From Alentia gelatinosa (taxonomy: Eukaryota > Annelida > Polychaeta > Phyllodocida > Polynoidae): DNA of 64,000 nucleotides. A program made the position numbers and the translations under genes. Shown piece by piece: positions 9,096-19,109 of this stretch. The first letter of the stretch is position 1. Every line of letters begins with the position of its first letter. A model generated the notes under the pieces. That model worked only from the letters and a program-made list of their open reading frames with translations. It was not told the origin of the DNA and searched no databases. Location: assembly GCA_950022655.1 (NCBI GenBank), contig OX465584.1:4907694-4971693 (forward strand). The letters run 5' to 3'.

Positions 9096-9697
9096 CTACA
9101 TTCCACCTCCATTAACTCAGGAAATTTGAGTCGGAGAGTGCCATCGGGTAGATCTACAGAGCCTCCATAGAGGGTGAGAAAATCTACGCCTAATATTCCA
9201 CTTTCTTCGATATCACTGAGTATGGGACCCCATACGAATTCAGTGTTACCTATTGAGACTGGAATAATCACACTACCATAGCACCTCATATGAGTACCAT
9301 TGGCAGCTTTTGCCGAGGCTCCAGGAACATGACATTCCTGCGCAAATCCAAGAGACTGATAGAGTCCGTTGTTTAACACAGAGCGACTAGCCCCAGTATC
9401 CAACAATAGATCCACCTTTCTTCCTTGAATTCTAGCCGGCACATACCAACGTCGTCCTCCCAAAGGGGACGGTTGTCTTATAAACCGTGAGATTCCATCC
9501 AAGGTTCCAAGATCCCATCCGCGTTGACAAAGCCATTGCAGACAAGGATGCCCGGGTGAAAGATACTTACTACAGATCGTTGCGACCGTATTTTGTATCT
9601 TCCCCTTTTCTGGTAAGTTGGAAATATTTTCCTCCTTATACATCTCACAGGTTTGTGTCTCCTGGCACTTTCCTTCCCGTAACCGCAGTGTTGCCAC
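9020..9697 (-). CDS. pro: retropepsin-like aspartic protease part of pol (broken)
   Basis: A 225-residue open stretch that would cleave the gag-pol polyprotein. The active-site motif LLLDTGAS is at residues 97-104 and the second conserved block GILGVDFL near 170. There is no convincing start codon: the frame is open from just after two in-frame stops (TAG 9701-9703, TGA 9707-9709), and the same frame upstream leads back to the gag zinc knuckle. The frame ends at 9020 shortly after a run of seven C (minus strand; plus-strand G run 9041-9047). RT continues from there in the -1 frame. Treat as the N-terminal part of pol, not a separate gene. Confidence 0.87.
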   Translation of the reverse strand: MATLRLREGKCQETQTCEMYKEENISNLPEKGKIQNTVATICSKYLSPGHPCLQWLCQRGWDLGTLDGISRFIRQPSPLGGRRWYVPARIQGRKVDLLLDTGASRSVLNNGLYQSLGFAQECHVPGASAKAANGTHMRCYGSVIIPVSIGNTEFVWGPILSDIEESGILGVDFLTLYGGSVDLPDGTLRLKFPELMEVECSCRRISSLISVRQDVGIPPSRWLMS

Positions 9698-9744
9698 TCG
9701 CTACAGTCATCCTTTGTTTTCCGGTTCACTCTGAGAGGCAACCA

Positions 9745-11592
9745 TCAACGCAGGCAGACTACGAGATGTTTCCACCGTAGTAACATTTCTGGACAATCTG
9801 GAGAGATATGTCCCATTTTGTTGCACCGCCAACGTCGGACATCCAGCTGGTTTTTCTCCACCTGATTCAGTCTTTCATTGATTTTGGTCAACAACTTCAT
9901 AACCTCTGAGGAATTTCCTTCAGGATCAGTGGTTATTGGTTTTGCCTCTGCCACAGAAGGTACATCACTGTTCCTTCCAAAGCTAGGGGTTCGACCTCTT
10001 CCACGTCCCCGTCTATTGAAGCCTCCTCTTCCGAGTACCATCGAGCGGACATTAGAGAGTATATCCTCTATTTCCGCTTCCTGACACTCGTAGGTATCTT
10101 CCTCTACTTGTGACCAAGTAGAACCCACTATGTTAACCCGAGAAGTTTTCCCTGGATTAGCATATTTTCCGAATAGTATACACCGTTGTTCATAGGCATC
10201 TACTATTCGCAATACCTGCATGAAGTTCATACCGGGCTCCCATTTAGAGATGACTTCCGCTCTCACGTCATCATCTCGAAGTCCTTTTACAAACTGAGTT
10301 TGTAGATCTTCATGCAGCGCAGGAGAATCTAATCCCGTCCCTGGGTAAACCTCTAACAACATTTGTTGCAAAGCTAGCCCATAAGCGCGAGTTGTCTCCT
10401 CTTTACCCTGGATCCTCTTTAAAAAAGTGGAACGGGGGTTCAGCGTTACCAACTGACCACAGTAGTATGAGGCTACCTCCACTAACTCATCCCATTCCGT
10501 ACCACCGGAACGGCGAAAAGCGCGAAGTGCAGCTTCCCCGGGTCCATCTCGCAACGCTCTTTTGAGGTATGGCAATGCATCGACTTTATTCCAGCCATTA
10601 CATTGTATGTCCTCACAAAATCCCGCGAACCAGTGTTCCCACTCCATTTCTTTCCCGCAAGGTTTTGGAATGACAGCGTTTTTTCTGGCTGCGTTTTCTG
10701 GGCGCATCATCGGAACCTTGTCAGCTCTCGCCATTGACAAGTTAAAGATCCGATCCTGTTCCCGGACTTGGTTGAACGAGTTGAACCCTAGTTCAGCTAT
10801 AGCTTTACTAGTACGTTCGGAACTCGGAGAACCCATTCTTGACTCAGAGGGTAGCCGGAAGCTAACCAAAGGAGTCTTTACACCCTTTGTTCCAGATATG
10901 AATCTGTTAGGGGTCTTCTCTGGATCATCTACTCTCCCTGGTGGGGAATATAGATGGTCTCTCACATTACTCCAGCCAGCTTGGGACATAGGCATCCGTT
11001 GGGATGAGTCTGTCTCTGCTAGTCGAACTTGGTCCTTCATGTATTGTACATGTTGGTCCAAACGCTCGATTTTTTCTAGAGTCTCAATCTCGCGAACCGA
11101 GAGTTCTTCCAAGTTATGGTGCCTTTGGGCTACCTTCTCGGCGATCTCACGGTTTCGAGCTTCTAGTTCCCGACACATGTCTCTGGCTTCCCTTTCCCTA
11201 TCAAACTCGGCTAAGAGTTCGGGTCCAAGGAAACCTACAGGAACTTCCTCGGAAGATACCCTTAAGGTATTTTCCGACCTATTCCGGGGAGTACTAGACT
11301 CTCCGGGACTATCTGTCTGAGACCCAATTTTACTGAGTCCCTCCAGATCCCTTGCGGGGCCATGTCGGCTGTCGGCCGCCGGACTGAAACTCTTCAGGAC
11401 CGTCGAACTCAGATTCTGAGCGGCGGTTCTCTTCCGAGATTTCTCCTTGCCAGACTTCTGGGTTTCACCCCCTCCCTCTGGTTTTGGAGACTTGTCATCA
11501 TTCCGGGCCGGAAGAGTTTGTTGAGAAGTTACCTCCCCATCTTCACTCTCCTGTTCAGCCTTAGATCTGGTTTTTATTCCAGATCCGTGCAT
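9745..11592 (-). CDS. gag: retrotransposon gag polyprotein
   Basis: A 615-residue structural protein whose ATG lies about 35 nt past the primer-binding site. The N-terminal ~120 residues are charged and low-complexity. Residues ~130-200 are a heptad-like, Glu/Arg-rich stretch (probable coiled coil). The middle (about 300-480) has the WEHWFAGF...YLKRAL...WDELVE pattern of gypsy capsid. An RGR-rich patch (about RRGRGRGR) precedes a nucleocapsid-type knuckle near the end, CNKMGHISPDC. The first cysteine of that CX2C..H..C knuckle is replaced: codon 9832-9834 is CGT (Arg). The frame then changes near 9790 and ends at 9745. The downstream frame continues into protease, so gag and pol were probably one reading frame or were linked by frameshifting. 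Family assignment is firm; the exact start is the first good ATG. Confidence 0.88.
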   Translation of the reverse strand: MHGSGIKTRSKAEQESEDGEVTSQQTLPARNDDKSPKPEGGGETQKSGKEKSRKRTAAQNLSSTVLKSFSPAADSRHGPARDLEGLSKIGSQTDSPGESSTPRNRSENTLRVSSEEVPVGFLGPELLAEFDREREARDMCRELEARNREIAEKVAQRHHNLEELSVREIETLEKIERLDQHVQYMKDQVRLAETDSSQRMPMSQAGWSNVRDHLYSPPGRVDDPEKTPNRFISGTKGVKTPLVSFRLPSESRMGSPSSERTSKAIAELGFNSFNQVREQDRIFNLSMARADKVPMMRPENAARKNAVIPKPCGKEMEWEHWFAGFCEDIQCNGWNKVDALPYLKRALRDGPGEAALRAFRRSGGTEWDELVEVASYYCGQLVTLNPRSTFLKRIQGKEETTRAYGLALQQMLLEVYPGTGLDSPALHEDLQTQFVKGLRDDDVRAEVISKWEPGMNFMQVLRIVDAYEQRCILFGKYANPGKTSRVNIVGSTWSQVEEDTYECQEAEIEDILSNVRSMVLGRGGFNRRGRGRGRTPSFGRNSDVPSVAEAKPITTDPEGNSSEVMKLLTKINERLNQVEKNQLDVRRWRCNKMGHISPDCPEMLLRWKHLVVCLR

Positions 11593-11626
11593 TTACCGAG
11601 AATCCCGGGTTGTGCAAGCAACCTGG

Positions 11627-11645
11627 GATCCTGGTCACGGCACTA
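11627..11645 (-). promoter_or_regulatory. primer-binding site, tRNA-His type
   Basis: The plus strand reads GATCCTGGTCACGGCACTA immediately inside the 5' LTR. From memory of insect tRNA-His, the mature 3' end is ...ATCCTGGTCACGGCACCA, giving 17 of 18 matches, with the single mismatch in the terminal CCA. A retroelement would prime minus-strand DNA synthesis here. The position next to the LTR edge and the tRNA-like sequence agree. The choice of tRNA-His rests on recall, not on a search. Confidence 0.75.
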
Positions 11646-11646
11646 G

Positions 11647-12210
11647 TGTGGTGGTCGCCGCCTGTCTAGCAGGTTGGATGACCCCAATCCGGAACGCTAG
11701 TTCCAGGCAGGATCCCACCCTACGCACTTACGTAGGTTGGTTCGGTTTTCGGTTAGTTTGCACAGACCTATTCACACATAACACAACAACGTCACTTAAT
11801 AAACAAGGGTGTTTATTAATCACTTACTTCCCGGAAAGATCTGGAAGATCTTCCCTACAAGTACAGTACCCTAGCACATAGGTGCTAGGTAACGCTGGAT
11901 AGGCCAATCCGGAGGATCAGCCTAACCACCAGGAAGGTTACAAGAACCCGCCTGCAAAGTGAGGGCCCAAGGATCCGTTCCGTAGAAGGGACCCGCGAGG
12001 ACAGCCTGTCGACCTACTGTGAACGCTGAGTATATATACTAAGCGTTACGTAATCCCGGTCTCCACCGCGCCACTCTCGTACCCTCGTGTACCTTAAGGG
12101 TATCTTCCGAGGAAGTTCCTGTTGTCCGGAATCACTGCACAGTAAGGATCGGCATATCGCGCCACCTTCCGTGAAACAAACGAACACTGCTGGATTTCCG
12201 TCCCACTACA
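11647..12210 (-). repeat. 5' LTR of the retrotransposon
   Basis: 564 bp, bounded on the element side by the primer-binding site and on the other by non-element sequence from 12211. In element orientation it starts TGTAGTGGGACGG and ends in CACA, the usual TG...CA. It contains a TATA-like TATATATA at 12031-12038 and an AATAAA polyadenylation signal (plus-strand TTTATT, 11812-11817), so U3, R and U5 can be roughly placed. It matches the left LTR from 11802 to 12210 except for four substitutions and one replaced block at about 12081-12122. That block holds a 33-bp inverted copy of gag-region sequence. Confidence 0.92.
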
Positions 12211-12289
12211 GATGCAACAAATAGATCTAACTTCAGAGATGTAGTAGTGTAGAGTCTGTAGATATATATCTACCTCATATTGGCCTTCC

Positions 12290-13060
12290 CCGTACCCTGT
12301 CTCTCTGCCTCCCTCACCCTGCCCCCATCCCGCACCCCACCCCGTACCCCGTCTCTTCCCCTCCCTCACCCTGCCCCCCCCCCTGTATCCCGTCTCTCTG
12401 CCTCCCTCACCCTGCCCCCCCCCTGTATCCCGTCTCTCTGCCTCCCCCACCCTACCCCCGCCCTGTACCCTGTCTCTCTGCCTCCCTCACTCTGCCTCCC
12501 TTACCCTGCCCCCACCCCGTACCCCGTCTCTGCCTCCCCCACCCTGCCCCTGCCCCGTACCCTGTCTCTCTGCCTCCCTCACTCTGCCTCCCTCACTCTA
12601 CCCCCACCCCGCACCCCATCTCTGCCTCCCTCACCCTGCCCCTGCCCCCGCCCCGTACCCCGTCTCTCTGCCTCCCTCACCCTGCCCCCATCCCGCACCC
12701 CACCCCGTACCCCGTCTCTGCCTCCCTCACCCTGCCTTCACCCTGTACCCTGCCCGTACCCTGTCTCTCTGCCTCCCTCACCCTGCCTTCACCCTGTACC
12801 CTGCCCGTACCCTGTCTCTCTGCCTCCCTCACCCTGCCCCCGCCCCATACCCTGTCTCTCTGCCTCCCTTACCCTGCCCCCACCCCGTACCCCATCTCTC
12901 TGCCTCAATCACCCTGCCCCTATCCCGCACCCCACCCCGTACACCATCTCTCTGCCTCCCTCACCCTGCCCCTATCCCGCACCCCGCCCCGTACCCTGTC
13001 TCTCTGCCTCCCTCACCCTGCCCCCATCCCTCCCCACCCCGTACCCCGTCTCTCTGGTGC
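12290..13060. repeat. C-rich minisatellite
   Basis: Irregular tandem repeats built from 'CTCTCTGCCTCCCTCACC' and 'CTGCCCC..CCCGTACCC' blocks, with an overall period of roughly 40-60 bp. The 288-residue plus-strand open frame across it is a Pro/Leu/Ser repeat artefact of a stop-poor, C-rich strand. It begins about 80 bp outside the retrotransposon. Confidence 0.85.
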
Positions 13061-13680
13061 CGAGTCGCTCTGAGTTGCTCCTCTCGTCTCTCGTGAGCGG
13101 CTTACTCCAGCTCTCCTGCCTCTCATTGCGCGCGCACCACATGTGACCAGCGTGTCTTAATGACCAGAGCCCTCTGGTGGTCAGCTTATGTACCCAGTCA
13201 CAAGGTCAAGGTCAGGTTCTCAAGGTCAGGGCCTCAAGGTCAAGTTATCCACAGAGACTGTGTCTGAGAATATTTTTGCCATCAAGTTTACAAATATCCT
13301 CATTCATATTTTAACAACCGATAAATTGTACTTCCGTACAACACAACAGATTTTACCAATTCTATTTTTGTGTAGGATTCTAGCAGCAATCCTGCCAAAC
13401 CGAAGACGAACCAAAGATTTATTCATTTTCCTGGTACACACTTTTATACCACACACTATAATTTCTACAAAGAGACACACACACAGACATACATTTGTGC
13501 ACGTGCACATATAATACTAAACATGTACATTTAAATATATTGTTTCGTCTTTTCGTTCCGTAGGGGCCTGTATTTAGGCTCCGAGGTTGGAAAAAATTAA
13601 GCCTCGTATTTCACGTACATGTAAATATATATATACGTTTACATAGAAATAGTATCTGTTGTATTACTTTATCATCCAAC
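13061..13680. other. unassigned sequence
   Basis: A GC-balanced start with three short 'AAGGTCAGG'-like repeats near 13201-13245, then AT-rich sequence. No coding or RNA signal found. Confidence 0.4.
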
Positions 13681-13684
13681 TAAC

Positions 13685-13800
13685 ACAAAGTGCCCATTGA
13701 CATACGGAGTGTGTATGGACATACCCGGGGCATTTAGATATGTTGTATGCCTCGGGGCGCATACGGAAAAATTGAGGTTTCACTGTGGTTTTGATAGACA
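13685..13800 (+). repeat. hairpin/minisatellite element, single-unit copy
   Basis: Contains 'ACAAAGTGCCCATTGACATA' and the palindrome around ATATGTTGTATGCC. This matches the 73-bp unit and palindrome of the array at 17398-17760 but has only one unit. It is one of four copies in the window (also 24395-24590 and 45360-45510, both inverted). Confidence 0.55.
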
Positions 13801-14622
13801 CCCTTCTCGGCATGGCAGGATGAGGTCACCACTCACTATCAGACTGCTGAGTGTCAGGCTGTGCCAGCAGAGCCTTGTTGTGGGAAGAGTAACGCCTGTG
13901 ACATGAGACTTAATGCTGACGTCTAAGTAGTCGTTCCTCATAACGCTATGTAAGAGAGAAGAAGGGCAACGACCGAGACAGCAACGCTATTTCCCACATA
14001 CTCCGCCTACTTAGATCTGCAGTTAGCCCTTTAACAGAATGGATCGGCAGCTACTGATTACATTATGTTCATTGATCCTTTAACACAGCAGATTGCCATT
14101 AGTTATCTGTGCTATATATGAATGAAGAAAGTCAATCACCGAGACAGCACCGTTATTTCCCACATACACCGTCTACTTAAATCTGCAGTTAGCCCTTTAA
14201 CAGAACAGATTGCCAGCTACTGATTACACTCTGTTCATTGACCCTTTAACAAGGCAGATTGCCATTAGTTATCTGTGCTATATATGAATGAAGAAAGTCA
14301 ATCACCGAGACAGCACCACTATTTCCCACATACTCCATCTACTTAAGTCTGCAGTTAGCCCTTTAACAGAACAGATTGCCAGCTACTAATTACACTATGT
14401 TCACTGACCCTTCAACACAACGCTATGTATAAATGAAGGAAGGCAATGACTGATACAGCACCACTATTTCCCACATACTCCATCTACTTAAGTCTGCAGT
14501 TAGCCCTTTAACAGAACAGATTGCCAGCTACTAATTACACTATGTTCATTGACCCTTCAACACAATGCTATGTATAAATGAAGGAAGGCAATGACTGAGA
14601 CAGCACCACTATTTCCCACTGA

Positions 14623-14911
14623 AGGCCTGTTTCCATTGGGTGATTTCCCGTCACCGATCTACAGTCAGGAACCACTGACGGACTTTTGGCACAGCTGACC
14701 CAAAATCCGTCAATGGAAACGACCCAGCTCGTGAAATGACCCACGACTTTTTATGCTTAGATTATGCAATGTGGCACCACCCACCACTGAGTGACAGCTT
14801 GGTCACTACTACCCTTCTATACGGAAGTACAGTCAGTGGCACCACCGACAGACTTTCTGTGTAACTCAAAAGATCTACACCGTTTTCATCGGCCAATGGA
14901 AACAGGTCTTG
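14623..14911. mobile_element. inverted-repeat element (MITE), 'CCATTGG' family
   Basis: Ends are GGCCTGTTTCCATTGG and CCAATGGAAACAGGTCTT, inverted. It sits inside a satellite unit between 'ATTTCCCAC' and 'CCTACTTAAATCTGC', so insertion is clear. Older remnants with the same 'GTCGGCCAATGGAAA' end lie near 41070-41095, 43105-43115 and 43640-43660. No coding capacity. Confidence 0.75.
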
Positions 14912-15106
14912 CCTACTTAAATCTGCAGTTAGCCCTTTAACAGAACACATCAGCAGCTACTGATTACACTCTGTTCATTGACCCTTTAACACAGCAGATT
15001 GCCATAAGTTATCTGGGCTATGTATGAATGAAGAAAGTCAATCACCGAAACAGCACCGCTATTTCCCACATACTCCGCCTACTTAAATCTGCAGTTAGCC
15101 CTCTTA

Positions 15107-15389
15107 GGCCCTGCGTCCACCTACTACGAAATGGCTCCGATATGGTCTACGATACACCTCCCGATACAAAATCAAAATCACGTCGGAAGGTCACCTAGAA
15201 TCAGGGCAGTTTTCCACATTTCTGCAATTAGAAACCGATAAAAAAAAACCTTACGATGTGTGGTGGATTGGCATGTCTAGACCTTTGTCTACGATTTTGC
15301 ACCTTCCCGATATGTCTCTGATATTTGCTTTTTGTATGATGCCATATCGGTAGGTCTAAATTTCTATCATAGTAGGTGGACGCCAGGCC
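15107..15389. mobile_element. MITE family A, Harbinger-like (copy 1)
   Basis: Ends GGCC..GCGTCCACCTACTACGA and TAGGTGGACGCCAGGCC are inverted. It splits a satellite unit at the TTTAA of 'GCAGTTAGCCCTTTAACAG', leaving TTA on the left and TAA on the right. TWA 3-bp targets are typical of PIF/Harbinger elements. The interior has no ORF and is itself imperfectly palindromic. Confidence 0.8.
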
Positions 15390-15560
15390 TAACAGAACAG
15401 ATTGCCAGTTACTGATTACACTTTGTTCATTGACCCTTCAACACAACAGGTTACCATTAGTTCATTGTGCTATGTATGAATGAAGAAAGGCAATGAATGA
15501 GAAAGCACCAGGCTTACTTTGCCTAATTAAATCTCCAGTTAACCCTTTAAAGGAACAGAT

Positions 15561-16569
15561 TTCCATCAATAAATTCAGCTAAAAAAAGGTCTGATACTCT
15601 TTGGCTGAACTTGGTAGGGATTACCTGTTCATGAGGCTGCTTTGGCACTTATTGGAATGGTAACATGTGAATATCGCAAAGCCAAGAAGTGAAAAATTAA
15701 AAAAATCACCCTTCTACAGGGCAGCCCAATGCTGGAATACATTAGACAAAGAAACGCAAACAACACATTCGAAGGATAATTTCAAATCGCATGTTAGACA
15801 AAAATTAGAAAAGAAAAACTGAAACCTAAAAGGAATTCTCGCTCTTCTTCCATATGTCAGTGTATTTAACGTTGCAAAGATTGTATGATATGATGGTTAT
15901 GTGATGGTTATACAACCTATACTGATTGAACCTGAGTTCCTCTGTACTAAACACACAGTCATGGTAAGGTGCACCGGGTCTATCTGGCCAGGAGTCCTAA
16001 CACTCAATTATCACCACCACTTACCTCCTATCCATGTATCGTTATTCTAACTAGTGTCATCTTCAACTTTATCTCACCCCTGGAATAAATGTCCATAGGC
16101 TTAACATTGGGAACTCGTTCTCCATGCCCCTACGAGTATTGCAGTCCGTTCTCCATGGTCTATACCCTGTATGTTATCCATTCTTTTAGTGTGTACAGGG
16201 GTGAGATAAATACAGAAAGCAACTCGTTTTGGTCAAAGAAGTTATTCTCTGACTCATTTGAATGCTCTGTGATATTCACTCGGCTGTCGCCTCGTTCATA
16301 TCACTCCGCATCAAACTCGTGGAGAACGACGACGTTGACCAAAACTTGTTGGTTTCTTCTTTAGTATATACCCATAGCCATTATTTACCTCTATCTGTAC
16401 ATGTGTTCGGTTATGCATTTGGATCAACATGGTGTGGAAGAACGATGTACAACATTGAATACAATAAAGATAAACAACAAAAAAACAAAAAAAAGCATGC
16501 CCCGAGCATGGTCAGGACATAATCTGGGTAAATGGAATCAACATTTGAGAGTGAAGATAGGGAATCACT
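15561..16569. other. unassigned AT-rich sequence
   Basis: No coding signal. 16045-16215 contains 'TTATCTCACCCCTGGAATAA', 'CATAGGCTTAACATTGG' and a returning 'AGGGGTGAGATAAA', an inverted pair that resembles ends of the hairpin elements seen elsewhere (20140-20170, 24850-24880). Confidence 0.4.
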
Positions 16570-16860
16570 GAGACAGCAGTATAATCTCCACCGAATCCTG
16601 CCTACTTAAAGGCAGAATTCCACTGGACCGACGGTAGCCGATTCCGTAGCCAGACAATCGCCGATTATTATCGGATGCCCTTCAATTTCTCAAATCTTTG
16701 AAAATGGTCATTTATTAAACTATTATTATCAGAATTAAATGAATTACAATACGTGAGCTTCCTCTTAAGGGCCTAGGAACAATTGATCGGGTGAGAAATC
16801 GGCCTGGTGGATTGTGCCCTTAAATTTGCAGTTAGCCCTTTAATACAACAGCTTAGGTGG
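16570..16860. repeat. satellite unit with nested inverted-repeat insertion
   Basis: The satellite motif 'CACTGAGACAGCA...CCTACTTAAA' resumes at about 16820 with 'AAATTTGCAGTTAGCCC'. In between (about 16610-16820) lies a ~210-bp insert. Its ends GGCAGAATTCCACTGGACCG and (reverse) GGGCACAATCCACCAGGCCG are imperfect inverted repeats. Confidence 0.6.
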
Positions 16861-17397
16861 ATAGATGTTTTGGTGCTGCACTTTTTGCATCTGTTCTGCA
16901 TTTATTTCTGGGTTTTTCAAGATAGTGCAAGAACTATGTGCAAACATTCTATATTTGTTTCTCTGGTGCGAGGTTCTGGTATGTTTTATGTTTCCAGTTA
17001 TTGTTCAGCGTTGGAGTGAGCAAGTGTGGTCTATTGGATATACAATTGTGCATCGATGGATTGTTCACATGTTCGTACAGATTAGACAAGTTACTACTTA
17101 CCGGCTTTTTTTCTGGATTAATAAACGGAGTTCGGCTCTCTTAAAAAAAACAAAATAAAAAAAGCTAGTCAGCTATTAATGACACTATGTTAGAGTGAGA
17201 AATGTGAATGAACAAGAAAGCATCTTTATCTACAACAGTACCTGCCAATCTGCATGTCAGTCAACCTTTCAGCACAACAGATTTTCAAGTATCAGTACCC
17301 ACCGATATGCAACACAACCGAGATGGGATACAATCGATATTGGTGTTTTATCGGGAGCGGGCCTATCACATATCGGTGATCCAGCTAATACAAAGTG

Positions 17398-17760
17398 TCC
17401 ACAGAAAACACATGGGTAGTGTGTATCTACATACCTGGAGCATACAGATACATCCACCTAATACAAAGTGTCCATAGAAAACACATGGGTAGTGTGTATC
17501 TACATACCTGGAGCATACAGATACATCCACCTAATACAAAGTGTCCATAGAAAACACATGGGTAGTGTGTATCTACATACCTGGAGCATACAGATATATA
17601 CACCTTATACAAAGTGTCCATAGAAAACACATGGGTAGTGTGTATCTACATACCTGGAGCATACAGATACATCCACCTAATAGAAAGTGTCCATAGAAAA
17701 CACATGGGTAGTGTGGATCTACATACCCGGAGGATACAGATATGTTGTATGCTCCGGGTA
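17398..17760 (+). repeat. 73-bp minisatellite, about 5 units
   Basis: Unit starts GTCCATAGAAAACACATGGG and includes TACATACCTGGAGCATACAG. Exact 73-base steps are seen at 17398, 17471, 17544, 17617 and 17690. It is followed by a palindrome (GGATACAGATATGTTGTATG CTCC) and 'AGTGCATACCTAAATAAAC'. Inverted copies of the same element at 24395-24590 and 45360-45510 have one unit only. Confidence 0.93.
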
Positions 17761-17789
17761 ACAAAACCTGGTGTTTACAGAAAATAGTG

Positions 17790-18020
17790 AGTATAAAAAA
17801 ATAGTGCATACCTAAATAAACTAATATCAGTACCCCACTTGTCAGGAAAAGGTGGATGAGAAATTCAGTATTGGTTGACTGAGTTGACTATGCGCAATAT
17901 CCTCGCATGCTCTCGGGTATTACTACACGTCAAATACTTTGTGACTTATGCTAATGGCAGATGAGTAGAACACAGCATTTATTTAAGTTTTCCTCATTTA
18001 TAGGTAAAAAAGGCACCTGT
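17790..18020. other. flank of hairpin/minisatellite element
   Basis: 'AGTGCATACCTAAATAAACT' and 'TACCCCACTTGTCAGG' match 23618-23665 and, inverted, 24400-24480. The remainder is unassigned. Confidence 0.5.
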
Positions 18021-18021
18021 T

Positions 18022-18347
18022 AAATCTCAACGCTGGCAATGTCCACTGCAAAAGTTGTGGACCTCAGAATGTACCCGAGCATTTATACTGCTGACTATGA
18101 GTTTTCACAGAATCGCCGCCCATGTAGACGACTTATTCAAGCTCACTTATATTAGTCGTGGGCATCAGAGCATGTCCAATGGTCGCCAGGTGGTGCCTAA
18201 TTGTATAATCTGATGTAACCAGACAAACTGCAGTCGCCATGCGCTTGGCGTTTACACTAGACGATTTCTATCATTTTACTGCTAAAAGTCGCCAGGAGGT
18301 GCAAAAAGCCAGCATCGCCAGCCAGAATAGACTAGTGTAAATGCCTA
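18022..18347. mobile_element. MITE family D ('TTTACACTAGACGAT')
   Basis: Contains 'GGCGTTTACACTAGACGATT' and ends with 'GACTAGTGTAAATGCC', with internal 'AAAGTCGCCAGGAGGTGCAA'. Related copies lie at 26560-26700 (partial), 41285-41633 and 63840-64000 (cut by window end). No ORF. Confidence 0.6.
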
Positions 18348-18352
18348 GTTAA

Positions 18353-19102
18353 AAGGTGGCGTCCACCAACCACGACAAGGCTACGACAAGTGCCGACATG
18401 AAAGTTCCAATCACAGTCTTGTTGCAGCCTTGTCGTGAGCAAAGCAGTGTCGGGGTGTGTCGTAGACGTTGCTGGTTGCCGTAAAAAAAGGCGCGCATGG
18501 TTCCGACACACTACGACAGTGATATCGAGGAAACCACAACACTCCACGACAAAAGGTCCAGGCGTAGCAAAAATCGAACATGTTCGACATTGTCGTAACC
18601 TTGTCGGAAGGCCCCCGACAAGCTTAATGTCGCAGCCTGTCGTGGCCTTGTCGTATCCTCTTGTCGGGAACTGGGGTCCACAAGCACGACAAGGCTACGA
18701 CAATGGCTTCCCGACAAGGTCCACGACAGCTCTACGATTAGAAGCCTTGTCGTAGCCTTGTCGTGGTTGGTGGACCACAGTTCCCGACAAGAGGCTACGA
18801 CAAGGCCACGACAGGCTGCGACATGAAGCTTGTCGGGGGCCTGTCGGGGGCCTTCCGACAAGGTTACGACAAAATCGAACATGTTCGATTTTGGTGGCGT
18901 GTCGTGGCGTGTCGTGGCGTGTCGGGAGGTTGTTGCAGAGGTCTACGATAGAATATTTAGGTGGAGCGTGCACTTCCCGACAGGCTGCGACAAGGGGTCA
19001 CGACAGCCCCCCTTCTCACGACAAGGCTGCGACAAGGCTGCGATTGGAACTTTCTTGTCGGCACGTGTCCCAGCCCTGTCGTGGTTGGTGGACGCACCCC
19101 CT
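18353..19102. mobile_element. MITE family B ('ACCAACCACGACAAGGC'), compound copy
   Basis: Begins GGCGTCCACCAACCACGAC and ends in the inverse GTGGTTGGTGGACGCACCCC, followed by TAA. The centre has the palindrome AAATCGAACATGTTCGATTT. An inner inverted pair (about 18675-18776) shows one copy joined to or inserted in another. Open frames here are low-complexity artefacts of 'CGACAAGG' repeats. Confidence 0.75.
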
Positions 19103-19109
19103 AAGTAAC

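Larger units (their letters stand above)
1..12210 (-). mobile_element. Ty3/gypsy-type LTR retrotransposon with an extra third ORF
   Basis: Read on the minus strand this is a near-complete element: 5' LTR, primer-binding site, gag, protease, RT/RNase H, integrase, an extra ORF, purine tract and 3' LTR. Integrase after RNase H is the Ty3/gypsy (Metaviridae) order. About 12.2 kb is visible. The far end of the 3' LTR (about 155 bp, judged from the other LTR) lies left of the window, so flanking target duplications cannot be compared. Aligned LTR parts differ at only four positions. The coding part nevertheless has stop codons at 9701-9703, 9707-9709, 6735-6737 and 2439-2441, and reading-frame changes near 9790, 9042-9048 and 4595-4605. 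This copy is therefore probably not autonomous. Plus-strand open frames across this interval are shadows. Confidence 0.95.
13925..15560. repeat. degraded ~150-180-bp satellite array
   Basis: Repeats the order 'GAGACAGCACC...ATTTCCCACATACTCC', 'CTACTTAAATCTGCAGTTAG', 'CCCTTTAACAGAACAGATTG' and 'ATGAATGAAGAAAGTCAATC' with steps of about 150-180 bp (for example ATTTCCCACATA at about 13990, 14154, 14321, 14468 and 15062). The array is interrupted by two short inverted-repeat elements (14623-14911 and 15107-15389). A further diverged unit is seen at 16570-16860 with another insertion. Uninterrupted units provide the empty sites. Confidence 0.8.

Noticed and set aside
10562..11320. 252-residue plus-strand open frame
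   Set aside because: Lies antisense to gag, which has clear family features; a shadow frame.
12280..13146. 288-residue plus-strand open frame
   Set aside because: Pro/Leu/Ser repeat translation of a C-rich minisatellite; other frames are equally open and there is no domain.
13925..15560. CRISPR-like array
   Set aside because: Units are long, diverged and lack regular unique spacers; eukaryotic satellite with transposon insertions.
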